This document shows, piece after piece, positions 53,187 to 63,358 of a DNA stretch of 64,000 bases; within the stretch, counting starts at the first letter, position 1; each line of letters begins with the position of its first letter. The stretch comes from an uncultured Lachnospiraceae bacterium (lineage in GTDB: Bacteria; Bacillota; Clostridia; Lachnospirales; Lachnospiraceae). The position numbers and the translations under genes are program-made. The DNA is taken from the NCBI GenBank assembly GCA_934432885.1, contig CAKRYY010000005.1:1-64000 (forward strand), read 5' to 3'. The notes under the pieces are model-generated. The model was not told the origin of the DNA and searched no databases. It saw only the letters and a program-made list of their open reading frames with translations.

Positions 53187-53882
53187 ATGGATACGCAGAG
53201 AATCTTTGTAATTGAGGACGATGAAAATATCAGGGAATTGGTCAAGGTCGCACTGGAAGGCTATGGGTATCAGGTCGATGCCTTTGAAACTGCGGAGGCG
53301 GCGCTTGTGGAAATGGAAGCTGTAAAGCCTGCACTTGCGATTTTTGACCTGATGCTGCCGGGGATGGACGGGCTTGCGGCGATAAAAAAGATTCGGGAAG
53401 AAAAGAAGCTTTCCGAGATGCCGATAATTGTTCTGACAGCAAAGGACAAGGAATATGACAAGGTTGTAGGACTGGACGGCGGCGCAGACGATTACATGAC
53501 AAAGCCCTTCAGCGTTATGGAGCTCGCGGCGAGGGTGCGCTCCCTGCTGCGGCGCAGTGTCAGAGAGAGCCAGACGCATAGCAGCGAGCAAGAGAGCTTT
53601 GGCAAGCTGTCGTTGGATAGGGCAGTGCGGGAGGTATTCATGGAAGGAGAGCTGGTTGCACTTACCTATAAGGAATATGAGCTCCTTACATACCTGATTG
53701 AAAACCGGATGCGGGTTGTGCCGAGAGAAGAACTGTTAGATAAGCTCTGGGATTATAATGCCGATATTGAGACGAGGACACTTGATATTCATATCAGAAC
53801 GCTGCGTCAGAAGCTTGGTGAAGAAGGCGGCAGTTACATCAGAACAGTCAGGAGCGTAGGGTATCGCTTCGTTCCTGCATAG
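53187..53882 (+). CDS. phoB: Response regulator, OmpR/PhoB family
   Basis: 231 residues. Receiver domain with acidic pair EDDEN, phospho-acceptor Asp in FDLMLPGMDGL (about residue 53), Thr in LTAKDKE and Lys in MTKPF; the C-terminal winged helix (about 130-230) has LTYKEYELLTYLIENRMRVVPREELLDKLW and ETRTLDIHIRTLRQKLG. Its place between nptA and a PhoR-like kinase and the PHO boxes upstream identify it as the phosphate regulator. AGAGGAGTG precedes ATG 53187. Confidence 0.9.
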   Translation: MDTQRIFVIEDDENIRELVKVALEGYGYQVDAFETAEAALVEMEAVKPALAIFDLMLPGMDGLAAIKKIREEKKLSEMPIIVLTAKDKEYDKVVGLDGGADDYMTKPFSVMELAARVRSLLRRSVRESQTHSSEQESFGKLSLDRAVREVFMEGELVALTYKEYELLTYLIENRMRVVPREELLDKLWDYNADIETRTLDIHIRTLRQKLGEEGGSYIRTVRSVGYRFVPA

Positions 53883-53894
53883 AGGAAATGGAAA

Positions 53895-55310
53895 ATGAAA
53901 AAGGCGATTTTGCTTCGATTTACGATTATTTTATTTATGGCACTGGCAGTCAGCAGTGCCATTTCCTATTATTTTATGGGAAATAAGCTGTTGGCGGATA
54001 ATGTAAGTAATCTGTTGAACATGGTGCGTATGATAGATTATGCGCTGGATTATGACGGTGATATACAGGCACAGTGTGTGAAGATACAGAAGCAGCTGAA
54101 GGATGACAGCGCAAGAATTACAGTAATTGCTGCTGACGGCACCGTCGTTGCGGATACGGAAGCGGAAAGCTATGCTGGCATGGAGAATCATCTGGAGCGT
54201 GAGGAAATTCAGGAGGCGCTTGCAGGCAGGGCTGGCTATGCGACAAGGTATTCGCAGACGCTTTCAGAAAATATGCTTTATGTTGCGGACCATTCTGCAA
54301 AGAGGGCGTATGTTGTGCGTGCGGCAATCGCTTATGCGGGGCTTCGGGATTATATGCCAAGCATTATCCCTTTGCTGCTTCTTGGCGTTGCAGTCGCTTA
54401 TGTTGTTGCGGTTATCGTATCCATTCATTTTGCAAACACAATTACCAGACCGCTTTCGGAGATTTCACAGGAGCTGCAGAAAATTCATACAAATACATGG
54501 GATTTTCATTTTCAGAAATATCGTTACGAAGAACTGAATATTATTTCAGAGGCGACCACCAGACTTGCAGAGGAAGTACAGGCGCATATTTCACGTCTGG
54601 AATTTGAAAAAAAAGTACGGCAGGAATTTTTCAGCAACGCTTCACATGAGCTGAAAACGCCGATTACTGCAATACGCGGATATGCGGAGCTTTTGGATAA
54701 TGGCTTTGTGGAGGATGAAGAAACAAAGAAAAAATTCATCCGGAGGATTTTAAAATCAACGGAGAATATGACCCAGCTCATTGAAGACATTTTAATGATT
54801 TCGAGGCTTGAGACAAAGGATGCAGAGGTCAGCTTTTCAATGGTGCGCCTCAATCCACTGGTGGAGGATGTATTTGACGCAGTGGAGCCGATTGCGGCAG
54901 AGTATGGTGTAACGCTGCATCGGGAGTGTGAGCCGGTGGCGATAGAGGCATCTGTAAAGCAGATGCGGGAGCTGCTCATGAACCTGATTGTAAATGGAAT
55001 CAAGTATAATCATCCGGGTGGAAACGTATGGGTAAAGATTGCCTCCAGTGGACATAATGCGGTAATCCGCGTCAAGGATGACGGAATGGGAATCAGCGAG
55101 GCGGATCAGCAGCGCGTCTTCGAGCGGTTTTACCGCGTCGATAAGGGAAGAAGCAAAAAGATGGGCGGTACCGGTCTGGGGCTTTCTATCGTAAAACACA
55201 TCGTAGAATTCAATGAGGGATACATGCGCTTAAAGAGTCAGGTTGGGAAGGGAAGTGAATTTATTATCAGTCTTCCGCTGGAAAGAGAGCGGCAGGATGG
55301 GCTTTCTTGA
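53895..55310 (+). CDS. phoR: Sensor histidine kinase, PhoR-like
   Basis: 471 residues. TM1 at about 7-28, an extracellular region of about 125 residues, TM2 at about 155-178, a HAMP-like linker, then HisKA with FFSNASHELKTPITAIRGYAELL (His near 252) and HATPase_c with LIVNGIKYNHPGG, VKDDGMGIS and GTGLGLSIVKHIVE. It is 12 bp after phoB and should phosphorylate it under phosphate limitation. GAGGAAATGG precedes ATG 53895. Confidence 0.9.
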   Translation: MKKAILLRFTIILFMALAVSSAISYYFMGNKLLADNVSNLLNMVRMIDYALDYDGDIQAQCVKIQKQLKDDSARITVIAADGTVVADTEAESYAGMENHLEREEIQEALAGRAGYATRYSQTLSENMLYVADHSAKRAYVVRAAIAYAGLRDYMPSIIPLLLLGVAVAYVVAVIVSIHFANTITRPLSEISQELQKIHTNTWDFHFQKYRYEELNIISEATTRLAEEVQAHISRLEFEKKVRQEFFSNASHELKTPITAIRGYAELLDNGFVEDEETKKKFIRRILKSTENMTQLIEDILMISRLETKDAEVSFSMVRLNPLVEDVFDAVEPIAAEYGVTLHRECEPVAIEASVKQMRELLMNLIVNGIKYNHPGGNVWVKIASSGHNAVIRVKDDGMGISEADQQRVFERFYRVDKGRSKKMGGTGLGLSIVKHIVEFNEGYMRLKSQVGKGSEFIISLPLERERQDGLS

Positions 55311-55406
55311 CAATTCTAACTGACTTTGCTACACTTCTTGATGACATCAGGTGTTACTTGAACGTAACTGTTAATATGGTTTGAGGGCGAGAACCCGGAG
55401 GAGATT

Positions 55407-55895
55407 ATGATGAAAGCGACAAAGAAGGCAGCCGTAAAGGAAGCGGTCAAGACAGAAGCGGTAAAAGTAGAAAGCGCAGTAAAGAGTGCGGCACAGAAGG
55501 CAGAACCTGTTGTGAAAGCGGCAGTAGAAAAGGCAGAACCTGTTGTAAAAGCGGCAGTAGAGAAAGCAGAGCCTGTTGTAAAGGCAGCAGCACAGAAAGC
55601 AGCTCCTGCTGTAAAGAAGGCTGAGGAAGCAAAAAAGACCATCAAAGAGACTGCAAAGAAGGCAGCGGCAAAGAAGGCTTCTGCGAAAAAAGCAGAAGTA
55701 GCTGCAAAGGTAAGCGTGCAGTTTGATGGAAAGACCTATACCACAGAGGATTTGGTTAAGATTGCAAAGGATGTATGGAAATACGACCTTAAGAAAGAGG
55801 AAGAATTCAAATCTGTTGAGATTTATGTAAAACCGGAAGAAAGCGCTGCTTATTATGTGATTGACGGCGAAGTAAGCGGTAAATTCGCACTGTAA
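55407..55895 (+). CDS. DUF6465-type protein with Ala/Lys-rich histone-H1-like N-terminus
   Basis: 162 residues. Residues 1-100 are Lys/Ala/Val/Glu-rich with an 11-residue tandem repeat (KAEPVVKAAVE, three and a half copies) encoded by 33-bp DNA repeats. The C-terminal about 60 residues (VSVQFDGKTYTTEDLVKIAKDVWKYDL...VKPEESAAYYVIDGEVSGKF) match the conserved DUF6465 domain found in Lachnospiraceae. The basic helical tail resembles H1/HU-tail nucleoid proteins, but a DNA-binding role is only a guess. GGAGGAG precedes ATG 55407. Confidence 0.75.
   Translation: MMKATKKAAVKEAVKTEAVKVESAVKSAAQKAEPVVKAAVEKAEPVVKAAVEKAEPVVKAAAQKAAPAVKKAEEAKKTIKETAKKAAAKKASAKKAEVAAKVSVQFDGKTYTTEDLVKIAKDVWKYDLKKEEEFKSVEIYVKPEESAAYYVIDGEVSGKFAL
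55500..55619 (+). repeat. Tandem 33-bp in-frame repeat
   Basis: Units start at 55500, 55533, 55566 and 55599 (the last partial). The first two differ by one base; later ones diverge, mainly at silent positions. Confidence 0.9.
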
Positions 55896-55935
55896 AATAT
55901 GTGCTTTGTAATAGTGTACATAAGGAAGTAAGAAA

Positions 55936-55974
55936 TGCCCTGAGGCAGCATAGCGCTGCTTCAGGGTATTTTTT
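55936..55974 (+). terminator. Terminator of the DUF6465 gene
   Basis: TGCCCTGAGGCAGC-ATAGC-GCTGCTTCAGGGTATTTTTT; the stem overlaps the last codons of the convergent gene. Confidence 0.85.
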
Positions 55975-57163
55975 CTGCTTCATATTCTTCGGCATAGGAA
56001 TCAAACACAAGGTCTTTGATATGGGAATCCTTATAGGATGCGGCAATGATTCTGCCGGAATCCAGCGCAAGGTCAAGCGTTCCGTCTGCTTTCTGTATCA
56101 AATCGGTAAACTGTACGACAACCTCTGCATCGCAGGCGGTGCCGTCCTCCTGTGAAAGCGTTGCCAGATAGACAAGCTTTAAATCGTTGTTATGAGATTT
56201 TGAAGTTTCAAAATACTCTGGTCTTAAAACGTTCAGATAGGTCGAAAGGAGGCGCGGATTGCTCCATTTAAAGGTAGTCTTTCCGTTTACCCAAATTGGC
56301 ATCAGGTTTGCCTCGCTGAAAATTCGAAGCCCATATTCATTTGCATCGCCGAGCAGGGAGGCTGCCGTTTCATGCAGAGTCTGCAGGTGCTCGTCTGAAA
56401 GCTCGGAGGCATCCCGCACAAAGCGTTCCCTGTTTTCAATGGAATACTGCCTTTGGTAATTCGATTCCTTTTCGCAGATATACTGGTTTTCAACAGCAAG
56501 GCTTTCGGAAAAGGAGGCGGTTATGGTAAAGGTATCGCCAAGGTCATAAAATGGCTTTTCTGCTTCAATCTGATAGGTAATAGTCTGCAAAAACGGGTCG
56601 CTGCTTGTATTTTCAAGGGAAACGGTAAGCTCGGGAGCAATGCCCTCGTAGGTAAGGGAAAGCGCATCAAAAACAGTGCTGACAGAAAGTGGCCTGCCCT
56701 CCGGCAGACCGGCAACCGTAATCTGGCAGCTGTCCGCTTTGATGCGGAGTCCCTGCTCCTTTGCAAAATCCTGATTGTAGACAAAATATACGCTGAGCTG
56801 GTCTCCATTTTGAAGCTTGCCATTGTCAGAGAGCAGTTCAACTTTAAGGTCATCCAGAAATGGACCATATTTTGCAGAGGGCTTCAGGGAAAGGTGCGCT
56901 GTTCCTTTGGTATTGTAGCCTGAATAGGTAACGGCGACATAATCCTCTAGGGAAACTGTTTCAAAGCTGGAATACCAGAATAAAAAGGCGAAAAGAGCAA
57001 TGGCGAAAACAGAAAGGATTGCGGCAAGGATAATACGGTGCATGGAGCGCTGCTTTTTCTGCTTTTTTCTTTTGCCTGTTTTCTGTGGCTTGTCCGCTGC
57101 CTTTCCGGCTTTTTTCTTCTTCTTTTTTTTAGGTTCTTTTTCCTTATTTTTATCTGCTGTCAT
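55961..57163 (-). CDS. Membrane-anchored extracellular protein of unknown function
   Basis: 400 residues, family not recognised. Residues 1-40 are extremely Lys-rich (a cytoplasmic anchor with runs of Lys), residues about 42-64 form one transmembrane helix, and the rest is extracellular and beta-rich, with two Ig-like or DUF-like sections (about 70-215: YVAVTYSGYNTKGTAHLSL, LTVSLENTSSDPF; about 215-400). The first section resembles the repeat found in other clostridial zinc-ribbon/membrane proteins. ATG 57163 follows AAGGAAAC. Divergent from the heat-shock operon. Confidence 0.6.
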   Translation of the reverse strand: MTADKNKEKEPKKKKKKKAGKAADKPQKTGKRKKQKKQRSMHRIILAAILSVFAIALFAFLFWYSSFETVSLEDYVAVTYSGYNTKGTAHLSLKPSAKYGPFLDDLKVELLSDNGKLQNGDQLSVYFVYNQDFAKEQGLRIKADSCQITVAGLPEGRPLSVSTVFDALSLTYEGIAPELTVSLENTSSDPFLQTITYQIEAEKPFYDLGDTFTITASFSESLAVENQYICEKESNYQRQYSIENRERFVRDASELSDEHLQTLHETAASLLGDANEYGLRIFSEANLMPIWVNGKTTFKWSNPRLLSTYLNVLRPEYFETSKSHNNDLKLVYLATLSQEDGTACDAEVVVQFTDLIQKADGTLDLALDSGRIIAASYKDSHIKDLVFDSYAEEYEAEKIP

Positions 57164-57278
57164 GTTGTTTCCTTATTAAATGTGTAAAATATATGTAAAA
57201 TGCACTGCACTCTCTAGTATAGGTGTTTTAAGCCCGATTCGTAAATAGAAAAATTTAAAAAATATTTTTGAAAAAGAA

Positions 57279-57307
57279 TTGACAATAAATATAGATAGTG
57301 CTATGTT
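57279..57307 (+). promoter_or_regulatory. Promoter of hrcA-grpE-dnaK-dnaJ
   Basis: -35 TTGACA (57279-57284), 17-bp spacer, -10 TATGTT (57302-57307), with the CIRCE operator just downstream. Confidence 0.8.
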
Positions 57308-57321
57308 ATGTACAGAAGGTG

Positions 57322-57348
57322 TTAGCACTCATAACAGACGAGTGCTAA
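57322..57348 (+). promoter_or_regulatory. CIRCE operator
   Basis: TTAGCACTC-N9-GAGTGCTAA, identical to the HrcA-binding consensus, placed between promoter and hrcA. HrcA represses the operon until heat stress engages the GroE chaperone. Confidence 0.98.
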
Positions 57349-57371
57349 TAACGAAAAGGAGGATGATGGAT

Positions 57372-58409
57372 ATGCAGCAGCTGGATGAGAGAAAAATGAA
57401 AATTCTGCAAGCCATTATCCGTAATTATCTGGAAACAGGAGAGCCAGTTGGCAGCAGGACGATTTCCAAGTACACAGATTTGAATTTAAGCTCGGCGACG
57501 ATTCGAAATGAGATGGCAGATTTGGAGGAGCTTGGATACATCTTACAGCCGCACACCTCCGCCGGCAGGATTCCTTCCGATAAGGGCTATCGTTTGTATG
57601 TTGATAACCTGATGCAGGAGAAGGAAAAAGAAGTAGAAGAAATCAAGGGTATGCTTCTTGAAAAAGAAGACAAAATGGACCAGCTTTTAAAGCAGGTGGC
57701 AAAGGTATTGGCGGTAAATACCAATTATGCAACCATGATTTCCGCACCGCAGACCAGAACCAATAAGCTGAAGTTCATCCAGCTTTCGAAGGTAGATGCA
57801 AGACAGCTTTTGGCGGTCATTGTTGTAGAAGGCAATGTTATCAAAAACAATATGCTGACGATGGAAGAAGAGCTTGACGATGAAACGATTCTGAAGCTGA
57901 ACATTCTTCTGAATACACACCTGAATGGATTGTCCAGTGAAGAAATCAACCTCGGAATGATTTCAACCATGAAAAAACAGGCAGGTATCCACAGTGATAT
58001 TGTCAGCAAGGTTATCGACGCTGTCGCAGAAGCGATTCGGGGCGACGAGGATTTGGAGATTTATACCAGCGGCGCAAATAATATTTTCCGTTATCCTGAG
58101 CTTGCAGACCATCAGAAGGCAAGCGAACTGATTAACACCTTTGAAGAAAAGCAGATGCTGACGGAGCTGGTACAGGAAACGCTGGCAGATGAAAATAATA
58201 CTGGAATTCAGGTTTATATCGGAGAAGAGACACCGATTAAAACCATGAAGGACTGCAGCATTGTAACCGCAACCTATGAATTGGGAGAGGGTATGCGGGG
58301 AACCATCGGTATTATAGGACCGACGAGAATGGATTATGATAAGGTTTTGAATACCTTAAAGACACTGACCAATCAACTGGATGACTTATATAATAAAAAA
58401 ACGCAGTAG
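57372..58409 (+). CDS. hrcA: Heat-inducible transcription repressor HrcA
   Basis: 345 residues. Winged-helix DNA-binding domain (LDERKMKILQAIIRNYLETGEPVGSRTISKYTDLNLSSATIRNEMADLEELGYI) and GAF-like sensor domain with the terminal IIGPTRMDYDKVLNTLKTL. ATG 57372 is 9 bp after AGGAGG; ATG 57363/57366 lie too close to it, and the longer open frame to 57279 covers CIRCE. First gene of the class I heat-shock operon. Confidence 0.97.
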   Translation: MQQLDERKMKILQAIIRNYLETGEPVGSRTISKYTDLNLSSATIRNEMADLEELGYILQPHTSAGRIPSDKGYRLYVDNLMQEKEKEVEEIKGMLLEKEDKMDQLLKQVAKVLAVNTNYATMISAPQTRTNKLKFIQLSKVDARQLLAVIVVEGNVIKNNMLTMEEELDDETILKLNILLNTHLNGLSSEEINLGMISTMKKQAGIHSDIVSKVIDAVAEAIRGDEDLEIYTSGANNIFRYPELADHQKASELINTFEEKQMLTELVQETLADENNTGIQVYIGEETPIKTMKDCSIVTATYELGEGMRGTIGIIGPTRMDYDKVLNTLKTLTNQLDDLYNKKTQ

Positions 58410-58424
58410 GAAGGAAGAAAAAAC

Positions 58425-59018
58425 GTGGCAGAAGAATTGAAGCAGGAGCCTTTACAGGAAGAGATGCAGCCGGAAGCAGAAGAAGCTACAGCAAAGGAAG
58501 CTTCTGATAAGGCACAGGAAGATAAGCCATTAACCAAAGAAGAAGCAAAGGCGGCAAAGAAAAAAGCAAAGGCAGAAAAAAAGGATAAATCAAAAGAAAA
58601 GATAGAAGAACTGGAAGACAGGGTAAAACGTCAGATGGCAGAGTTCGAAAATTTCCGGAAACGTACGGAAAAAGAAAAAGCCCAGATGTTTGAAACCGGC
58701 GCAAAGAGCGTAATCGAAAAGATACTTCCGGTTGTCGATAATTTTGAAAGAGGCTTAAACGCCGTGCCGGAGGGAGAGCAGGATAGCTTCGCTGAAGGCA
58801 TGAATATGATTTATAAGCAGCTTATGACAGAGCTGGAAGCAATCGGCGTAAAACCGATTGAGGCGGTCGGTACAGAATTCAATCCGGATTTCCATAATGC
58901 AGTGATGCAGGTGGAGAGCGATGAATATGAATCCGGTATCGTAGCGCAGGAACTGCAAAAAGGTTATATGTACCGCGACACCGTAGTGAGACACAGTATG
59001 GTGGCAGTTGTACAGTAA
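58425..59018 (+). CDS. grpE: Nucleotide exchange factor GrpE
   Basis: 197 residues. A low-complexity Glu/Ala/Lys N-terminus (1-60) leads to the coiled coil (KIEELEDRVKRQMAEFENFRKRTEKEK) and the C-terminal beta-domain (NPDFHNAVMQVESDEYESGIVAQELQKGYMYRDTVVRHSMVAV). Releases ADP from DnaK. GTG 58425 follows AGGAAGG. Confidence 0.96.
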   Translation: MAEELKQEPLQEEMQPEAEEATAKEASDKAQEDKPLTKEEAKAAKKKAKAEKKDKSKEKIEELEDRVKRQMAEFENFRKRTEKEKAQMFETGAKSVIEKILPVVDNFERGLNAVPEGEQDSFAEGMNMIYKQLMTELEAIGVKPIEAVGTEFNPDFHNAVMQVESDEYESGIVAQELQKGYMYRDTVVRHSMVAVVQ

Positions 59019-59059
59019 ATAAATAAGCAAAATCGTTTACAATGACAAGATGGATATAG

Positions 59060-60949
<1,890 letters not shown>

Positions 60950-60964
60950 GAGAAAAACGCAGGT

Positions 60965-61012
60965 GGGGCATAGTTGTTTTATGCCCCTTATGCTGCGCTA
61001 GAGGGATAGCGC
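60965..61012 (+). other. Double hairpin between dnaK and dnaJ
   Basis: GGGGCATA-N7-TATGCCCC (60965-60987) and GCGCTA-GAGGGA-TAGCGC (60995-61012). Neither is followed by a T-run, so RNA processing or stabilisation that separates dnaK from dnaJ levels is more likely than termination. Confidence 0.6.
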
Positions 61013-61048
61013 GGAAGAAACCGAAACAATATGGAAAGGTAGACCATT

Positions 61049-62221
61049 ATGGCAGAACAAAAACGCGATTATTATGAAGTTCTGGGAGTAGACAAAAACG
61101 CTGATGAAGCAGCGATAAAAAAAGCATATAGGGTTCTTGCCAAAAAATATCATCCGGATATGAATCCGGGAGATAAGGATGCTGAACAGAAGTTCAAGGA
61201 AGCGTCGGAGGCGTATGCCATTCTGAGCGACCCTGAGAAGCGCCGCCAGTATGATCAGTTTGGACATGCGGCATTTGAAGGCGGAGCTGGAGGAGCCGGC
61301 GGATTCGGTGGCTTTGATTTTAACAGCGCAGACTTTGGCGATATTTTCGGTGATATTTTTGGCGATTTGTTTGGAGGCGGCAGAAGAGGTGGACGCAGCA
61401 GCGGTCCTATGAAGGGAGCTAATCTTCGCACCAGCGTGCAGATTACATTTGAGGAAGCTGTCTTTGGCGTAGAAAAAGAGATTGAGCTGACATTAAAGGA
61501 TGAATGTCCGACCTGTCATGGAAGCGGTGCAAAGCCGGGAACCAGTGCACAGACCTGTCAGAAATGTGGCGGCAAGGGTCAGGTGGTATTTACCCAGCAG
61601 TCTTTCTTTGGAACAGTAAGGAATGTACAGACCTGTCCGGAGTGCGGCGGCAGCGGCAAGGTAATTAAGGAAAAATGTACGGATTGTCATGGCACTGGCT
61701 ATATTGCAAACCGTAAAAAAATCAAGATTACGATTCCTGCGGGAATTGATAATGGACAGAGCGTCCGGATTCGTGACAAAGGTGAGCCGGGAACAAATGG
61801 AGGACCGAGAGGTGATTTGCTGGTTGAGGTAATTGTACAGCGTCATCCGATTTTCCAGCGGCAGGATTACAATATCTATTCGACTGTTCCGGTGTCCTTT
61901 GCAGTAGCAGCACTTGGCGGCGAGGTTGTTATTGACACGGTGGATGGCAAGGTAATCTACGAAGTGAAGGCGGGAACACAGACTGACACACGTGTCAGAT
62001 TGAAAGGAAAAGGCGTTCCGTCACTGCGTAATAAGGATGTCCGCGGTGACCATTATGTTACACTGGTAGTGCAGGTGCCGGATAAGCTTTCTCACGAAGC
62101 CAAGGAGCTTTTGAAGAAATTTGACGAACTGACCGGGGACAGCTTGAACGCAGCAAAGCGTGCAGAAGCTGGAAAGGGCAAAGAGCCAAAGGATAAAAAG
62201 AAAAAAGGCTTTTGGAAGTAA
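61049..62221 (+). CDS. dnaJ: Chaperone DnaJ
   Basis: 390 residues, full type I Hsp40: J domain with HPD ([10 protein letters not shown]), Gly/Phe-rich linker with repeated FGDIFGD, four CxxCxGxG zinc repeats ([32 protein letters not shown]) and the two C-terminal beta domains. Delivers substrates to DnaK and stimulates its ATPase. Weak ribosome site GAAAGGT before ATG 61049. Confidence 0.97.
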   Translation: MAEQKRDYYEVLGVDKNADEAAIKKAYRVLAKKYHPDMNPGDKDAEQKFKEASEAYAILSDPEKRRQYDQFGHAAFEGGAGGAGGFGGFDFNSADFGDIFGDIFGDLFGGGRRGGRSSGPMKGANLRTSVQITFEEAVFGVEKEIELTLKDECPTCHGSGAKPGTSAQTCQKCGGKGQVVFTQQSFFGTVRNVQTCPECGGSGKVIKEKCTDCHGTGYIANRKKIKITIPAGIDNGQSVRIRDKGEPGTNGGPRGDLLVEVIVQRHPIFQRQDYNIYSTVPVSFAVAALGGEVVIDTVDGKVIYEVKAGTQTDTRVRLKGKGVPSLRNKDVRGDHYVTLVVQVPDKLSHEAKELLKKFDELTGDSLNAAKRAEAGKGKEPKDKKKKGFWK

Positions 62222-62232
62222 GGGGAATTGAG

Positions 62233-62280
62233 AAATGCCGATACCCTATAAATGTTAGCAATTATGGAGTATCGGTATTT
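62233..62280 (+). terminator. Hairpin at the end of the dnaK operon
   Basis: AAATGCCGATAC and GTATCGGTATTT form a 12-pair stem (with one A-to-G wobble position) around a 24-nt loop, shortly after dnaJ. The T-run is weak. Confidence 0.55.
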
Positions 62281-62299
62281 CGCGGTATAAAAGTGTGTA

Positions 62300-62329
62300 T
62301 TGACAACAAAGAGCAAATGCACATATAAT
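62300..62329 (+). promoter_or_regulatory. Promoter of the Abi leader RNA and gene
   Basis: -35 TTGACA (62300-62305), 18-bp spacer, -10 TATAAT (62324-62329), both consensus. Predicted start near 62336. Confidence 0.85.
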
Positions 62330-62335
62330 AATCTT

Positions 62336-62388
62336 AACAGAACCCAACACGCCTCTCAACGATGCGGACCACGTTGGGTCTTTTATTT
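62336..62388 (+). ncRNA. Candidate abiF-type leader RNA with terminator
   Basis: The 50-nt stretch between a consensus promoter and the abi gene folds as ACCCAAC (62342-62348) with GTTGGGT (62373-62379), an inner CGC/GCG pair (62350-62352, 62364-62366), and ends in CTTTTATTTTA. A competing pair CAACG (62357-62361) with CGTTG (62372-62376) shares the 3' arm, suggesting a switch or pseudoknot. Position, size and terminator fit the conserved abiF RNA motif described upstream of abiF-like genes by comparative genomics. A short abundant RNA with readthrough into the gene is expected. Confidence 0.65.
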
Positions 62389-62402
62389 TATGGAGAAGAT
62401 TT

Positions 62403-63278
62403 GTGGAGAAATATAAAAAGCAAAAACCGCCTATGTCAATAAGGCAGCAGATTATAAACTTAAAAGAGCTTGGATTGATTGTTGAAAATGAAGACTATGC
62501 TGAACATATTTTAAATGATATTTCATATTTTCGGCTGATAAAAGCATATAGTTTAAATCTGAAAATAAGAAATGGCAGTTATTTCGATGGAGTAACATTT
62601 GAACACATAGTTGAATTGTATTTATTTAATGCAAATTTTCGGCAACTGATTTTTGCGCAGATTGAAAAAATAGAAATAAATACCCGATGCAGAGTAGGAA
62701 ATTATTTTTCGGAAAAATACGGTGTGCTTGGATATAGAGAATGTGAACATTTTTCCAGAGAGGATTATCATAAAGTATTTTTAAAAGACATAGAAGCAGA
62801 AATAAGGAGAAATGCGAGAGCGCCTTTTGTGAAAAATTTTCTGGAAAATTATGAAGAAGGGGCGCTTCCATTTTATGCTTTGGTTGAAATATTCAGTTTT
62901 GGAACCCTGTCAAAATTTTATAAAAATATGAAAAATGAAGATAAAAAGGAAATTGCGAAAACATTTGGAATTGGGTATACATATTTTGAAAGCTGGTTGG
63001 AAAGTATTGCTTACGTAAGAAATATATGTGCTCATTATGGAAGGCTGTATAATGCAAAACTGGCAAAGATGCCTCAGCTATACCGAGAATATAGTAAAAA
63101 AGGGATTTCTAATAATCGTATTTTTGCTGTGCTTTTGTGTATGAAGATAATACAAAAAGCAGATAAGCATTGGAGAATATTTATTGACGAGATAGAAATG
63201 CTCTTTGATAGGTATGAGGGAATTGACATTCATACAATGGGATTCCCTGAAAATTGGAAGAAAATGTTGTACATATAA
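62403..63278 (+). CDS. Abi family protein (Abi_2/AbiD-AbiF type) with HEPN motif
   Basis: 291 residues. It shows the Abi_2 pattern: N-terminal QQIINLKELGLIVENEDYAEHILNDISYFRLIKAYSL, central FRQLIFAQIEKIEINTRCRVGNYFSEKYG, and the C-terminal HEPN signature R206-N-I-C-A-H211 followed by YGRLYNAKL. HEPN Rx4-6H sites are RNase active sites, and related lactococcal proteins abort phage infection. Low GC compared with neighbours and an isolated position suggest acquisition. GTG 62403 with GGAGAAG upstream. Toxicity and RNA control are inferred. Confidence 0.88.
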   Translation: MEKYKKQKPPMSIRQQIINLKELGLIVENEDYAEHILNDISYFRLIKAYSLNLKIRNGSYFDGVTFEHIVELYLFNANFRQLIFAQIEKIEINTRCRVGNYFSEKYGVLGYRECEHFSREDYHKVFLKDIEAEIRRNARAPFVKNFLENYEEGALPFYALVEIFSFGTLSKFYKNMKNEDKKEIAKTFGIGYTYFESWLESIAYVRNICAHYGRLYNAKLAKMPQLYREYSKKGISNNRIFAVLLCMKIIQKADKHWRIFIDEIEMLFDRYEGIDIHTMGFPENWKKMLYI

Positions 63279-63281
63279 ACA

Positions 63282-63316
63282 GGCGGCAGTCAGGATATCT
63301 GGCTGCCGTCTTTTAT
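63282..63316. terminator. Terminator after the Abi gene
   Basis: GGCAGTCAG-GATAT-CTGGCTGCC followed by GTCTTTTATG, 4 bp after the stop codon. Confidence 0.85.
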
Positions 63317-63358
63317 GCTTTCCATTTATTCTTTTTTATAAGGAAAAAGCAGAAAATA

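Noticed and set aside
55500..55619. Regular 33-bp repeats that might suggest a CRISPR array
   Set aside because: Units abut without spacers and keep one reading frame coding an 11-residue protein repeat.
57279..57371. Longer HrcA starting upstream of CIRCE
   Set aside because: That start lies in the -35 box; the AGGAGG-preceded ATG 57372 gives the family N-terminus.
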